The notes beneath the pieces were generated by a model that saw only the letters and a list, made by a program, of their open reading frames with translations, was not told where the DNA came from and did not search any database. The translations under genes and the position numbers were made by a program. A stretch of DNA of 64,000 bases from assembly GCF_003333325.1 (NCBI RefSeq), contig NZ_QOLC01000066.1, forward strand, positions 1-64,000, written 5' to 3'. Origin of the DNA: Candidatus Ulvibacter alkanivorans (GTDB lineage: Bacteria > Bacteroidota > Bacteroidia > Flavobacteriales > Flavobacteriaceae). This document shows, piece by piece, positions 19,415-27,195 of this stretch. Numbering within the stretch: the first letter of the stretch is position 1; every line of letters begins with the position of its first letter.

Positions 19415-20861
19415 AGAAGAAATAGGAAAGGCTTTTAAAGAAAAGCTCGATCAATTAGACGCGTCTCCCGATCCGGCAGTATGGACAGCAATTTCTGAAA
19501 AGCTTGATAAACAAGATAAGGAGCGACGAATTTTGGTTATACCGCTTTGGTGGAAACTTGGCGGTGTTGCCGCTATCATAGCCTTAATGTTTACCTTAGG
19601 ATTAAAATATGTGGGTTCAAGTGATGGAACTGTTACCAATACAAATTCTGAAATTGTTACCAATGCTTCAGATTCACTGCCCGAGAACGAGTTGTTGAAG
19701 CTTTCCGAGAATCCAACGCCAATTAGTACCACCGATAACAAGGAAGAATCCTCGCAGTCAATACCAAAATATAGTAACACTCCTAAAAATGACAGGTTGG
19801 ATGTTGCCAATGAGACTTCCGATGATCTAAATCATTCCAACAGAGTAGCGACAGAAGACGTTTCAGAAATAAAAGAGAAAGAGGTAAATACTGAATTAGA
19901 ACAATCGAATAATTTTCCAACGCCTAAGTCACAAGCTGATCAAGCTAACAAATCAATTTCGGAACGTATTGCTTTTGAAAAACAACAACAGAAGATACTG
20001 GGCGATTCCATGTTCATAGAGAAAACTAATGGTGTGGTATCGCCTATCGCTTCTAACGAACAAATTAATCAGGAAGCAATCGATAACGATTCGATAGTAG
20101 CAATAAGCACAACGCCAATCAACAAAGACATTCTTGAAGAAATTCAACAGATCCAAAATGCAAAAGATAGTGTCATAGCTGCCGATGGCAACTCGCGATG
20201 GACAGTTTCAACCTATGTCGCTCCTGTCTATTACAATTCACTTACACAAGGCTCTTCTTTAGATCCTAGCTTGGAATCGAATGCGCGAGAAGGTGGCGTT
20301 AATATAAGTTTTGGCATACGAGCACAATATGGGGTGTCAAGTAAAATTGCAATACGCGGTGGTGTTAATAGGACAAAGTTAGCCTACACGACAAATGATG
20401 GTCTTGTTGTTTCTGCAGAATCGAATATATTCTTGTCCGGAGTAGCCATTGATAATAACGAACTTGAGATTCCCATATCGAATGATGGTAGTAGCTCAGA
20501 TTTTGACCTTACTCAAGAGATCACGTATGTTGAATTACCTTTTGAGCTGGCGTATCGTGTAGTTGATAATCGTTTTGGCCTGACATTAATTGGCGGGATG
20601 AGTCTATTTGTTTTAGATTCAAACGATGTGTTTATATCGAACAAGGAATCTGAACGTATGCGCTTCGGAAGCGCCACTAATCTAAATTCGGTTTCGTATA
20701 GTAGCAATTTTGGTCTTGGGTTTACCTACGATTTAGGAAGTTCATTTCAATTCAACCTTGAGCCTATGCTGAAGATTCAATGGAATACGTATACCAATGA
20801 TACCAGCACTTTTAAACCTTATGTGCTCGGAGTTTATAGTGGGTTTAGTTATCAATTCTGA
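19404..20861 (+). CDS. membrane-anchored protein with C-terminal outer-membrane-type beta-barrel, possible sigma regulator
   Basis: 485 residues. Residues 1-42 are charged and soluble (SPDPAVWTAISEKLDKQDK). A membrane helix covers ~46-67 (VIPLWWKLGGVAAIIALMFT). Residues ~68-265 are a low-complexity Ser/Asn/Glu-rich linker. Residues ~265-485 have alternating hydrophobic strands and end in F (VYSGFSYQF), like a small outer-membrane barrel. The short N-terminal part resembles regions found downstream of ECF factors in Bacteroidota. The 11-nt overlap with the sigma gene implies paired function. If both ends insert, the protein spans the periplasm; this topology is inference. Confidence 0.8.
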   Translation: MDHKEEIGKAFKEKLDQLDASPDPAVWTAISEKLDKQDKERRILVIPLWWKLGGVAAIIALMFTLGLKYVGSSDGTVTNTNSEIVTNASDSLPENELLKLSENPTPISTTDNKEESSQSIPKYSNTPKNDRLDVANETSDDLNHSNRVATEDVSEIKEKEVNTELEQSNNFPTPKSQADQANKSISERIAFEKQQQKILGDSMFIEKTNGVVSPIASNEQINQEAIDNDSIVAISTTPINKDILEEIQQIQNAKDSVIAADGNSRWTVSTYVAPVYYNSLTQGSSLDPSLESNAREGGVNISFGIRAQYGVSSKIAIRGGVNRTKLAYTTNDGLVVSAESNIFLSGVAIDNNELEIPISNDGSSSDFDLTQEITYVELPFELAYRVVDNRFGLTLIGGMSLFVLDSNDVFISNKESERMRFGSATNLNSVSYSSNFGLGFTYDLGSSFQFNLEPMLKIQWNTYTNDTSTFKPYVLGVYSGFSYQF

Positions 20862-20873
20862 AGCACTAAAAAC

Positions 20874-20910
20874 AAAATACCCTTTTCAAAAATTTGAAAA
20901 GGGTATTTTT
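20874..20910. terminator. bidirectional terminator between convergent genes
   Basis: A perfect inverted repeat: AAAATACCCTTTTCAAA (20874-20890), 2-nt centre, TTTGAAAAGGGTATTTT. It serves the barrel gene (plus strand, ends 20861) and the protease gene (minus strand, ends 20927). Confidence 0.9.
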
Positions 20911-20926
20911 CTTCAGAAGGAACAAA

Positions 20927-22333
20927 CTACCTGAAGATGAACGAGTTTATTTCACCACGTTGGTCAACAAATGTCATTTTAATTGGGTCATTAAAATCCC
21001 GACGCGACATAATGCGTTTGGCATCGTCGATATCTTTTACAGGTTCATCATTAATTTTTGTAATTATGATGCCTTTTAGATTGTATCGACCCAGGTCTTG
21101 AGACAGTGCTTGAGTAACCTCGACACCATACGAAACGCCTCGGCGTTTTAAATCGCTAGGATCGGCGTTCTTTACTTCTAAGCCAACATCCTTAATTTGA
21201 TAGGTCTCAAGTTTGATCAAGGTCACCGGAACTACTTTTTTGCGACCTTCTCTTAATATGGTTACATCCACCACGTCGTTGGGGCGTTTTGAACCAAGAT
21301 ATCCGGTCAAGTCTGAAAATTTTCCAACTTTGTATCCGTCAACTTGTTTAATAATATCTCCTTTTTTCAGGCCGCTTTTATCGGCACCGCTACCTCTTTC
21401 GATCTCACCTACAAATACACCTTCGGTTTCGGTAGTTCCCAACAATTCGGCTGTTTTAGAGTTTAAGTTGCTTCCTTGGATTCCTAGAATACCGCGTTGT
21501 ACGTTTCCAAATTCCATAATGTCCTCTATCACTTTACGTGCGTTGTTCGATGGGACCGCGAACGAATACCCTACATACGAACCTGTTTCCGAAGTAATGG
21601 CCGTATTTATACCAACCAATTCTCCTTTGGTATTCACTAAAGCCCCTCCGCTATTACCGCGATTTACCGCAGCATCGGTTTGAATGAACGATTGTGGGTT
21701 ACCGTCAAACTGATTAAGATCGCGTGCTTTAGCACTAATGATCCCCGCTGTAACGGTTGAGGTCAAATTAAATGGGTTCCCTACGGCTAATACCCATTCT
21801 CCAATTTTTACTTCATTGGAATCTCCGAAGGTTACAAAAGGGAGTTCTTCTTCAGAGTCAATTTTAATTAGAGCAATATCTGTTTTGGGATCGGTTCCAA
21901 TGAGTTCTGCTTCGTAGATACGATTATTGTTTAGAGTAACTTCTAGTTGTGAGGCATTTGCGATCACGTGATTGTTGGTAATAATATATCCGTCGGGTGA
22001 AATGATCACACCACTTCCGGCTCCAACCATTGCTTTTGGTTGTCCACCACCATAGAAATACTCCATGATATTACTAGGCTGTCTGCTAATAGTGGTGTTT
22101 TTAACGTGCACGACGGCATGAACTGTTCTTTCGGCAGCATCGGTAAAATCGATACCCTCGGCAGCTGCACTATAGGCGTTGGTATACGTTGTTGATGTAG
22201 GAATAAAGGATGTATCCTTTTCCGGTGAGAGGAAGGCTATATCCGTATTCGATGATTCAAAATATTTATAACCTCCTAATGTGATGGCTCCTGCGACCAG
22301 GGCCACGAGAAATAAACGAACTGTCTGTTTCAT
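20927..22333 (-). CDS. Do/DegQ-family periplasmic serine protease
   Basis: 468 residues from ATG 22333, where the membrane or signal segment starts (MKQTVRLFLVALVAGAITLG). The trypsin-like domain has the triad His in GYIITNNHVIA, Asp in TDPKTDIALIKID and Ser in AAVNRGNSGGALVN. Two PDZ domains follow (~GILGIQGSNLNSK and ~GVEVTQALSQDLGRYNLKG). It degrades or chaperones misfolded envelope proteins. It is transcribed divergently from dapF and ends at a shared terminator. The longer open frame upstream has no support. Confidence 0.94.
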   Translation of the reverse strand: MKQTVRLFLVALVAGAITLGGYKYFESSNTDIAFLSPEKDTSFIPTSTTYTNAYSAAAEGIDFTDAAERTVHAVVHVKNTTISRQPSNIMEYFYGGGQPKAMVGAGSGVIISPDGYIITNNHVIANASQLEVTLNNNRIYEAELIGTDPKTDIALIKIDSEEELPFVTFGDSNEVKIGEWVLAVGNPFNLTSTVTAGIISAKARDLNQFDGNPQSFIQTDAAVNRGNSGGALVNTKGELVGINTAITSETGSYVGYSFAVPSNNARKVIEDIMEFGNVQRGILGIQGSNLNSKTAELLGTTETEGVFVGEIERGSGADKSGLKKGDIIKQVDGYKVGKFSDLTGYLGSKRPNDVVDVTILREGRKKVVPVTLIKLETYQIKDVGLEVKNADPSDLKRRGVSYGVEVTQALSQDLGRYNLKGIIITKINDEPVKDIDDAKRIMSRRDFNDPIKMTFVDQRGEINSFIFR

Positions 22334-22430
22334 AGGTTTTATTTTTAAGTTATACGTTAAGTAACATTTAGATGACGACAATTATTACAAAGTATTTCTG
22401 TTTTAACGTCCATTTAACAGCTTACAACCG

Positions 22431-22461
22431 TTGAAAGGCCGTTTTGCTTTTCCTATCTTTG
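22431..22461 (+). promoter_or_regulatory. dapF promoter (TTG-N20-TATCTTTG)
   Basis: TTG (22431-22433), 20 nt, then TATCTTTG (22454-22461): a complete Bacteroidota -33/-7 promoter. It ends 5 nt before ATG 22467, so the predicted transcript has essentially no 5' leader. Confidence 0.78.
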
Positions 22462-22466
22462 CAATT

Positions 22467-23240
22467 ATGCAAGTGGCATTTAGCAAATATCAAGGAACGG
22501 GAAACGATTTTGTATTAATTGATAATCGTCAACACACATTCTCCAAAAACAATACCAAAATAATTGCACGTATGTGTGATCGAAGGTTTGGCATTGGAGC
22601 CGACGGTTTAATTCTGTTAGAAAATCACGATTCCTTAGATTTTAAGATGGTTTATTTTAATTCTGACGGGAAAGAAAGCAGTATGTGTGGAAACGGGGGA
22701 CGCTGTATCGTGAAATTTGCAAATGCCTTAGGTATTATTGAGGACTCGGCACAGTTCGAGGCCATTGATGGCTTGCACGAAGCTACTATTCATGGGGAAT
22801 CCGTGCGCTTAAAAATGAGTGATGTAGCCCAGGTCGATATAACAACGACACATGCCTTTTTGAATACAGGATCACCGCATCATGTTACTATGGAAAGTAA
22901 TGTTGAACAGGTAAATGTAAAAGAACAAGGTGCGGAAATTCGGTATGGAACATACGGCAGTGAAGGAGCGAACATCAATTTTGTACAGAAAACCGGGGAT
23001 GCCATTTTTTCAGTTCGCACTTACGAACGTGGTGTAGAAGATGAAACATTATCTTGTGGTACCGGTGTAACTGCCGTAGCTATAGCGATGTATGAAATGA
23101 AGCAGACTTCAGAAAAGGAAGTGATCTTAGATACACCTGGTGGAAAGTTGATCGTTCGGTTTGACAAAGAAGACGATCGTTTTACAAATATTTATTTAGA
23201 AGGACCGGCGAATTTCGTTTTTAAAGGTGTTTGGCAATGA
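22467..23240 (+). CDS. dapF: diaminopimelate epimerase
   Basis: 257 residues from ATG 22467 (MQVAFSKYQGTGNDFVLIDN). The frame is open to a TTG at 22431, but that codon is the -33 element of the promoter. DapF interconverts LL- and meso-diaminopimelate for lysine and peptidoglycan synthesis. Both catalytic cysteines are present: SSMCGNGGRCIVKFA and ETLSCGTGVTAVA. Its stop overlaps the next ATG (ATGA). With the GNAT gene and mltG it forms a cell-wall-related operon; dapA is ~15 kb away. Confidence 0.96.
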   Translation: MQVAFSKYQGTGNDFVLIDNRQHTFSKNNTKIIARMCDRRFGIGADGLILLENHDSLDFKMVYFNSDGKESSMCGNGGRCIVKFANALGIIEDSAQFEAIDGLHEATIHGESVRLKMSDVAQVDITTTHAFLNTGSPHHVTMESNVEQVNVKEQGAEIRYGTYGSEGANINFVQKTGDAIFSVRTYERGVEDETLSCGTGVTAVAIAMYEMKQTSEKEVILDTPGGKLIVRFDKEDDRFTNIYLEGPANFVFKGVWQ

Positions 23241-23770
23241 AAACACTAAAAGGGAATAAAATACATTTGCGTGCACTGGAATTAGAAGATCTGGATTATT
23301 TGTACGCACTTGAGAACGATGAATCGATTTGGGAAGTGAGCAATACCACGACACCTTACTCGAGGTTCGTATTGAAACAATATTTGGAGAATGCACATCG
23401 CGATATTTTTGAAGTAAAACAATTGCGACTTGTAATCTGTACGAACGATGAGCAACGGCCTGTCGGATTTATTGATCTTTTCGATTTTGAGCCGAAACAC
23501 CGTCGCGTAGGCGTAGGGATACTAATTTTTTCTGAAGGCGATCGCGGGAAGGGTTTTGCTTCCGAAGCATTAAAAATGACGATCCAATATGCCTTTAAAT
23601 ATTTAGAGGTACACCAGTTATTCGCGAATATTTCCGAAGGAAATGACCGAAGTATGCAGCTATTCGAGTCTATCGGATTTAAAAACAATGGTTGTAAAAA
23701 AGACTGGATCGCTTCCGAAGAAGGATTTAAAAATGAATTTATTTATCAGTTGATACATCATGTACATTAA
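23237..23770 (+). CDS. GNAT family N-acetyltransferase (RimJ/SpeG-like)
   Basis: 177 residues from ATG 23237, which overlaps the dapF stop by 4 nt (ATGA). It starts with KIHLRALELEDLDYLYALEN, a RimJ/SpeG-type opening. The acetyl-CoA loop is EGDRGKGFASEALKMTIQYA, followed by LFANISEGNDRSMQLFESIG. The substrate is unknown; relatives acetylate polyamines or protein N-termini. Its 3' end overlaps mltG by 11 nt. Confidence 0.9.
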   Translation: MKTLKGNKIHLRALELEDLDYLYALENDESIWEVSNTTTPYSRFVLKQYLENAHRDIFEVKQLRLVICTNDEQRPVGFIDLFDFEPKHRRVGVGILIFSEGDRGKGFASEALKMTIQYAFKYLEVHQLFANISEGNDRSMQLFESIGFKNNGCKKDWIASEEGFKNEFIYQLIHHVH

Positions 23771-24803
23771 AAAGATAGTAATTGCCGTCCTGCTATTAGG
23801 ATTGGTTGGAATGGGAATTTTTGCTTGGTACGTTTACGACACCATCTTTGCTCCAAACACAGCATTTAATAATTCAGAGGCCCATGTGTACATTCCTACC
23901 AATGCCAGTTTCGACAAGGTAGTGGCAGAATTGGAGCCCTTGTTACAAGATGTGGCATCGTTTAAAGTAGTAGCTGAAAAAAAAGAATATATTTCTAACA
24001 TCAAGCCGGGACACTTTATCTTAAAGCCCGGAATGAGCAATAACGATATCATTAACACCATACGAAGCAGGAATGTTCCTATTATGGTAAAGTTTAATAA
24101 TCAAGAGCGTCTCGAAAATTTAGCGGGGCACCTCTCAAGACAAATAGAACCCGATAGTCTAACCTTATTAAAGGTCTTTAGAGACGAAGCATTTTTAGAT
24201 TCGACCGGTTTTTCGAAGGAGACGGCTCTGGGAATGTACATTCCAAACACCTACGAATTTTATTGGAATACGACTGCTTCCGATTTCCGTGATCGAATGC
24301 AAACCGAGTACGATCGGTTTTGGAATGAGACCAGAGTAGAAAAGGCGAAAGCACTTGGACTCACAAAAAATGAAGTATTGTCACTTGCTGCCATAGTTCA
24401 AAAAGAAACGGCCAAAGTGGAAGAGCGTCCCAGAGTGGCCGGGGTGTATATAAATCGGATACAATTAGGGATGCCGCTACAAGCCGATCCAACGGTGATC
24501 TATGCAAAGAAACTTGCCGAAAATGATTTCGATCAAATAATAAAACGAGTGTTATATGTGGACCTGGCTTTAGATTCACCCTATAATACGTATAAAGTGA
24601 AAGGAGTTCCTCCGGGACCTATTAGCATGCCCGATATCTCTTCTATCGATGCAGTACTCAACTACGAAGACCACGATTACTTGTACTTTGTCGCCGATGT
24701 GACGAACTTTGGTTATCATAAATTTGCCAAGACATTGGCGCAACACAACCGCAATAAGGCAGCCTATGTTCAATGGGTTAATAGCCAGGGCGTAAATCGT
24801 TAA
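23760..24803 (+). CDS. mltG: endolytic murein transglycosylase
   Basis: 347 residues. The N-terminal membrane helix is IVIAVLLLGLVGMGIFAWYV, then a LysM-like small domain (~35-110) and the YceG-type catalytic domain. The catalytic glutamate lies in LAAIVQKETAKVEERP (~216), followed by GVYINRIQLGMPLQADPTV and KGVPPGPISMPD. It cleaves nascent glycan strands in the periplasm and helps set their length. It is the last gene of the dapF operon. Two lysozyme-like genes follow on the same strand, which extends the cell-wall theme. Confidence 0.94.
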   Translation: MYIKKIVIAVLLLGLVGMGIFAWYVYDTIFAPNTAFNNSEAHVYIPTNASFDKVVAELEPLLQDVASFKVVAEKKEYISNIKPGHFILKPGMSNNDIINTIRSRNVPIMVKFNNQERLENLAGHLSRQIEPDSLTLLKVFRDEAFLDSTGFSKETALGMYIPNTYEFYWNTTASDFRDRMQTEYDRFWNETRVEKAKALGLTKNEVLSLAAIVQKETAKVEERPRVAGVYINRIQLGMPLQADPTVIYAKKLAENDFDQIIKRVLYVDLALDSPYNTYKVKGVPPGPISMPDISSIDAVLNYEDHDYLYFVADVTNFGYHKFAKTLAQHNRNKAAYVQWVNSQGVNR

Positions 24804-24956
24804 ACCTTTCAAAAACACCCAGTTAAAGAGTGTTAATTGCTTTTTAAGACTGCCTATTCTTGGTATATTCTTTGCAAAGATCAGTTCCGCAAGCGAATTG
24901 GTCTATGACAATATTACGTTCATTGAAATTACGAAATACAATTCATAAGACCTTTT

Positions 24957-25007
24957 AGCAAATGAAAGTTTGCTTTGAAGAATATTTCGTCATAGCACGA
25001 GGCTATG
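24957..25007. other. two adjacent hairpins upstream of the lysozyme-like gene
   Basis: AGCAAA/TTTGCT (24957-24962 with 24969-24974, 6-nt loop) and CATAGC/GCTATG (24991-24996 with 25002-25007, 5-nt loop) lie 35-85 nt before ATG 25042 in a 238-bp gap. No U-run follows, so they are not simple terminators. They could be leader RNA structure or operators. The remaining gap shows only a weak box-like TATTCTTTG and no small gene. Confidence 0.35.
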
Positions 25008-25041
25008 GCGCAATAATTATAATTCTTAAACTAAGTAGAAC

Positions 25042-25683
25042 ATGCGAAAACGTTTTATGAAATTGTCTGTGCTGCTACTGATAGCCGCTTTTGTGGTATC
25101 AGGTTTCTCTTTAACCAAAGAGACGAATAGCAGTTCTATATTTACGACGGAAATCGAAGGAGAACTCGCCTATGTTCCCTTTGAATATGAAGTAAATATG
25201 AATCCCCAACAAAGAATCCCTTTTGTTGGAAAGTCGTTCCTAGGCTTTTGTGAAGACCTCGGCTTTAGTGAAAGCAGTGGTAACTATCGAGCTGTTAATC
25301 GATTGGGTTATTTAGGCAAATACCAGTTTGGCTGGACTACCCTTAATTGGGTAGGTATTTTCAATAAATCAACTTTCTTAAATTCCCCCTTGTTACAGGA
25401 AAAGGCGTTCGAAACGCTACTTTCCAAAAACAAGTGGGTGCTAAGAGATTATATTGAAGAATATGACGGTCAAACAATTAACGGTATTCAGATAACCGAA
25501 TCGGGATTATTAGCCGCAGCTCATCTGGGAGGAGCTGGAAATGTAATGAAGTTTCTAAGCTCAAATGGTGATGATGTGTTTGCAGACGCGAACAATGTAC
25601 CTATCACTAAGTACATGAAGAAGTTTGCAAATTACGATGTATCATCAATTCTGCCAGATAACAACGCCAGAGCGACATTATAA
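25042..25683 (+). CDS. secreted lysozyme/transglycosylase-like protein, paralogue A
   Basis: 213 residues with an N-terminal signal peptide (FMKLSVLLLIAAFVVSGFS). The core has SESSGNYRAVNRLGYLGKYQ, with Glu77 placed like the catalytic acid of SLT-type transglycosylases (E-S-x-x-x-Y-x-A-V-N ... G-x-Y-Q-F). It is followed by ESGLLAAAHLGGAGNVMKFL, which resembles the end of the lysozyme-like fold. This points to peptidoglycan cleavage or binding, not proven. The next gene is a divergent paralogue with the same layout; both lie behind mltG. A strong terminator follows. Confidence 0.78.
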   Translation: MRKRFMKLSVLLLIAAFVVSGFSLTKETNSSSIFTTEIEGELAYVPFEYEVNMNPQQRIPFVGKSFLGFCEDLGFSESSGNYRAVNRLGYLGKYQFGWTTLNWVGIFNKSTFLNSPLLQEKAFETLLSKNKWVLRDYIEEYDGQTINGIQITESGLLAAAHLGGAGNVMKFLSSNGDDVFADANNVPITKYMKKFANYDVSSILPDNNARATL

Positions 25684-25689
25684 TTATTG

Positions 25690-25720
25690 AAAAAGTCAGG
25701 TTGACAAACCTGACTTTTTT
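25690..25720. terminator. terminator between the two lysozyme-like genes
   Basis: AAAAGTCAGGTT (25691-25702) pairs with AACCTGACTTTT around GACA, followed by TT. It separates the two paralogues, so each has its own transcript. Confidence 0.88.
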
Positions 25721-25769
25721 CATTTAACACTTTTTAACATCCTGCAAATCAAATTAATAGAATTTTTCG

Positions 25770-25777
25770 TATCTTTG
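25770..25777 (+). promoter_or_regulatory. -7 box TATCTTTG of paralogue B
   Basis: An exact TAnnTTTG match about 50 nt before ATG 25828. No clear TTG at -33. It implies a leader of ~46 nt. Confidence 0.55.
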
Positions 25778-25827
25778 CGCGCTGAAATGCAAGGTGCGAG
25801 AATTCGTACTTTATAATTTTAAATTAA

Positions 25828-26472
25828 ATGAAAAAAAGGTATTACTTAATTGTTGCATTACTTATCGCAACCGTAATGGTTGCAACAGGTTTTTCTTCGG
25901 AAAAGCAATACGACCTTTCTCATTACAAACTGAATGGAATGGAACTGTGTTACGATGTTCCTAATGAAGAAGAAATACTAACGGTCATACAACCAAAAGT
26001 ATCGTACAGTTTGTTTTTGGGTAAAACCTATGTCGGATTTAAAGAAGCATTGGGTTTTAAAGAATCAAGAGGTGAATACTCTGTAGTGAATGAATACGGA
26101 TACATGGGGAAATATCAATTCTCCAAAGGAACTTTGAAGCTTATCGGGATCTATAATCCGGATAGCTTTCTAAACGATTCACGACTTCAGGAATCTGCGT
26201 TTACAGCCAATGCGGCTCGTAACAAATGGATCTTACGTCGTGATATAAAACGCTTTAAAGGCCGGTATGTAGGTGGTGTGAAAATCACCGAGTCCGGAAT
26301 TTTAGCGGCGGCGCATCTAGCGGGTCCCGGAAACGTAAAGAAATATCTACGAAGTGGTGGAGTACAAGTGTTTAACGATGCTTTTGGAACTTCTATCAAA
26401 CATTATTTACGTAAATTTTCCGGATACGATACGTCGCACATCGTTCCAAACAGAAAAGCAAGAGTATTGTAA
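25828..26472 (+). CDS. secreted lysozyme/transglycosylase-like protein, paralogue B
   Basis: 214 residues with a signal peptide (YLIVALLIATVMVATGFS). It shares with paralogue A the segment KESRGEYSVVNEYGYMGKYQ (candidate acid Glu79) and ESGILAAAHLAGPGNVKKYL. It also shares the closing pattern YDTSHIVPNRKARVL. It is more basic than A. It was probably produced by tandem duplication followed by divergence, each copy keeping its own promoter and terminator. A role in peptidoglycan turnover is inferred from the fold motifs and from mltG nearby. Confidence 0.78.
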   Translation: MKKRYYLIVALLIATVMVATGFSSEKQYDLSHYKLNGMELCYDVPNEEEILTVIQPKVSYSLFLGKTYVGFKEALGFKESRGEYSVVNEYGYMGKYQFSKGTLKLIGIYNPDSFLNDSRLQESAFTANAARNKWILRRDIKRFKGRYVGGVKITESGILAAAHLAGPGNVKKYLRSGGVQVFNDAFGTSIKHYLRKFSGYDTSHIVPNRKARVL

Positions 26473-26481
26473 CTTTTTAAA

Positions 26482-27195
26482 TTATTTTTGAAGTATAAAC
26501 AAGGTGGGTCTTTTATTAAGATCCACCTTTATTTTTTTCCAGGTAGCCGCTGTGGCTGTTTTTATATACTCGGTAGGCAACGTTATATCGCAAGCAATAC
26601 AGAGTTGTGTTTCTTGATGTAGGGTTGCTAACAGGCTTTCTAATAATTGGTTGTTCCTATACGGAGTTTCAATAAACAATTGCGATTGTCCTTGCTCTCC
26701 CGACAGTCGTTCTAGACGCTTGATCTCTGTTTTTCGTTCTCGTTTGTCAATGGGCAAGTAGCCGTTGAATGCAAAATTTTGTCCATTTAATCCACTGGCC
26801 ATAAGCGCCATTAAAATAGACGAAGGCCCCACTAATGGCACTACTTTTATACCTCGTGCATGGGCTTGTTGTACTACTTCCGAACCGGGATCTGCAATTC
26901 CGGGACAGCCAGCATCACTAATAATACCAATATCATTTCCTGCATAACACGGATCCAACATAGGAGGGATTTCGCTCGGATCGGTAAATTTATTAATGAG
27001 TTGAATATTTAGGTCGGGCTGTGACTTCTTAGGCACAATGCTCTTTATAAATCGCCTTGCATTCTTTTCGTTTTCAACAATATAATAATCTATATGTTCC
27101 ACGGCTTTCTTTACCAGTAGCGGTAACACCTCTAAGGGTGGTGTTTCTCCTAACGTACAGGGAATTAAATAGACATTTCCTTTTTCTACGATCAT
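26482..27195 (-). CDS. RsmI-like SAM-dependent methyltransferase (tetrapyrrole-methylase fold)
   Basis: 237 residues. N-terminal GNVYLIPCTLGETPPLEVLP resembles YraL/RsmI openings. The SAM site is seen as IGIISDAGCPGIADPGSEVV, then VVPLVGPSSILMALMASGLN and QLFIETPYRNNQLLESLL. Family members methylate the 2'-O of 16S rRNA C1402. This shorter Bacteroidota version probably coexists with a full-length RsmI, so its target is uncertain. It lies immediately after the sugar dehydrogenase gene (stop to start within 1 bp) in the dnaA-phosphatase-methyltransferase neighbourhood. Confidence 0.88.
   Translation of the reverse strand: MIVEKGNVYLIPCTLGETPPLEVLPLLVKKAVEHIDYYIVENEKNARRFIKSIVPKKSQPDLNIQLINKFTDPSEIPPMLDPCYAGNDIGIISDAGCPGIADPGSEVVQQAHARGIKVVPLVGPSSILMALMASGLNGQNFAFNGYLPIDKRERKTEIKRLERLSGEQGQSQLFIETPYRNNQLLESLLATLHQETQLCIACDITLPTEYIKTATAATWKKIKVDLNKRPTLFILQK
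26501..26538 (+). terminator. terminator inside the 3' end of the convergent methyltransferase gene
   Basis: AAGGTGGGTCTT (26501-26512) pairs with AAGATCCACCTT (26518-26529), with one G-U pair, followed by TATTTTTTT. It suits termination of paralogue B (stop 26472), although the DNA also codes the last residues of the minus-strand gene. On the minus strand no U-run follows. Confidence 0.55.

Noticed and set aside
22334-22381. longer Do-protease start
   Set aside because: The extra residues precede a good signal segment at ATG 22333 and lie in the promoter region shared with dapF.
22431-22466. upstream TTG start extending DapF by 12 residues
   Set aside because: The TTG is the -33 element and the extension crosses the -7 box; the conserved DapF N-terminus starts at ATG 22467.
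23196-23500. minus-strand frames opposite the GNAT gene
   Set aside because: Both lie antisense to a strongly supported operon and have no homology-like motifs.
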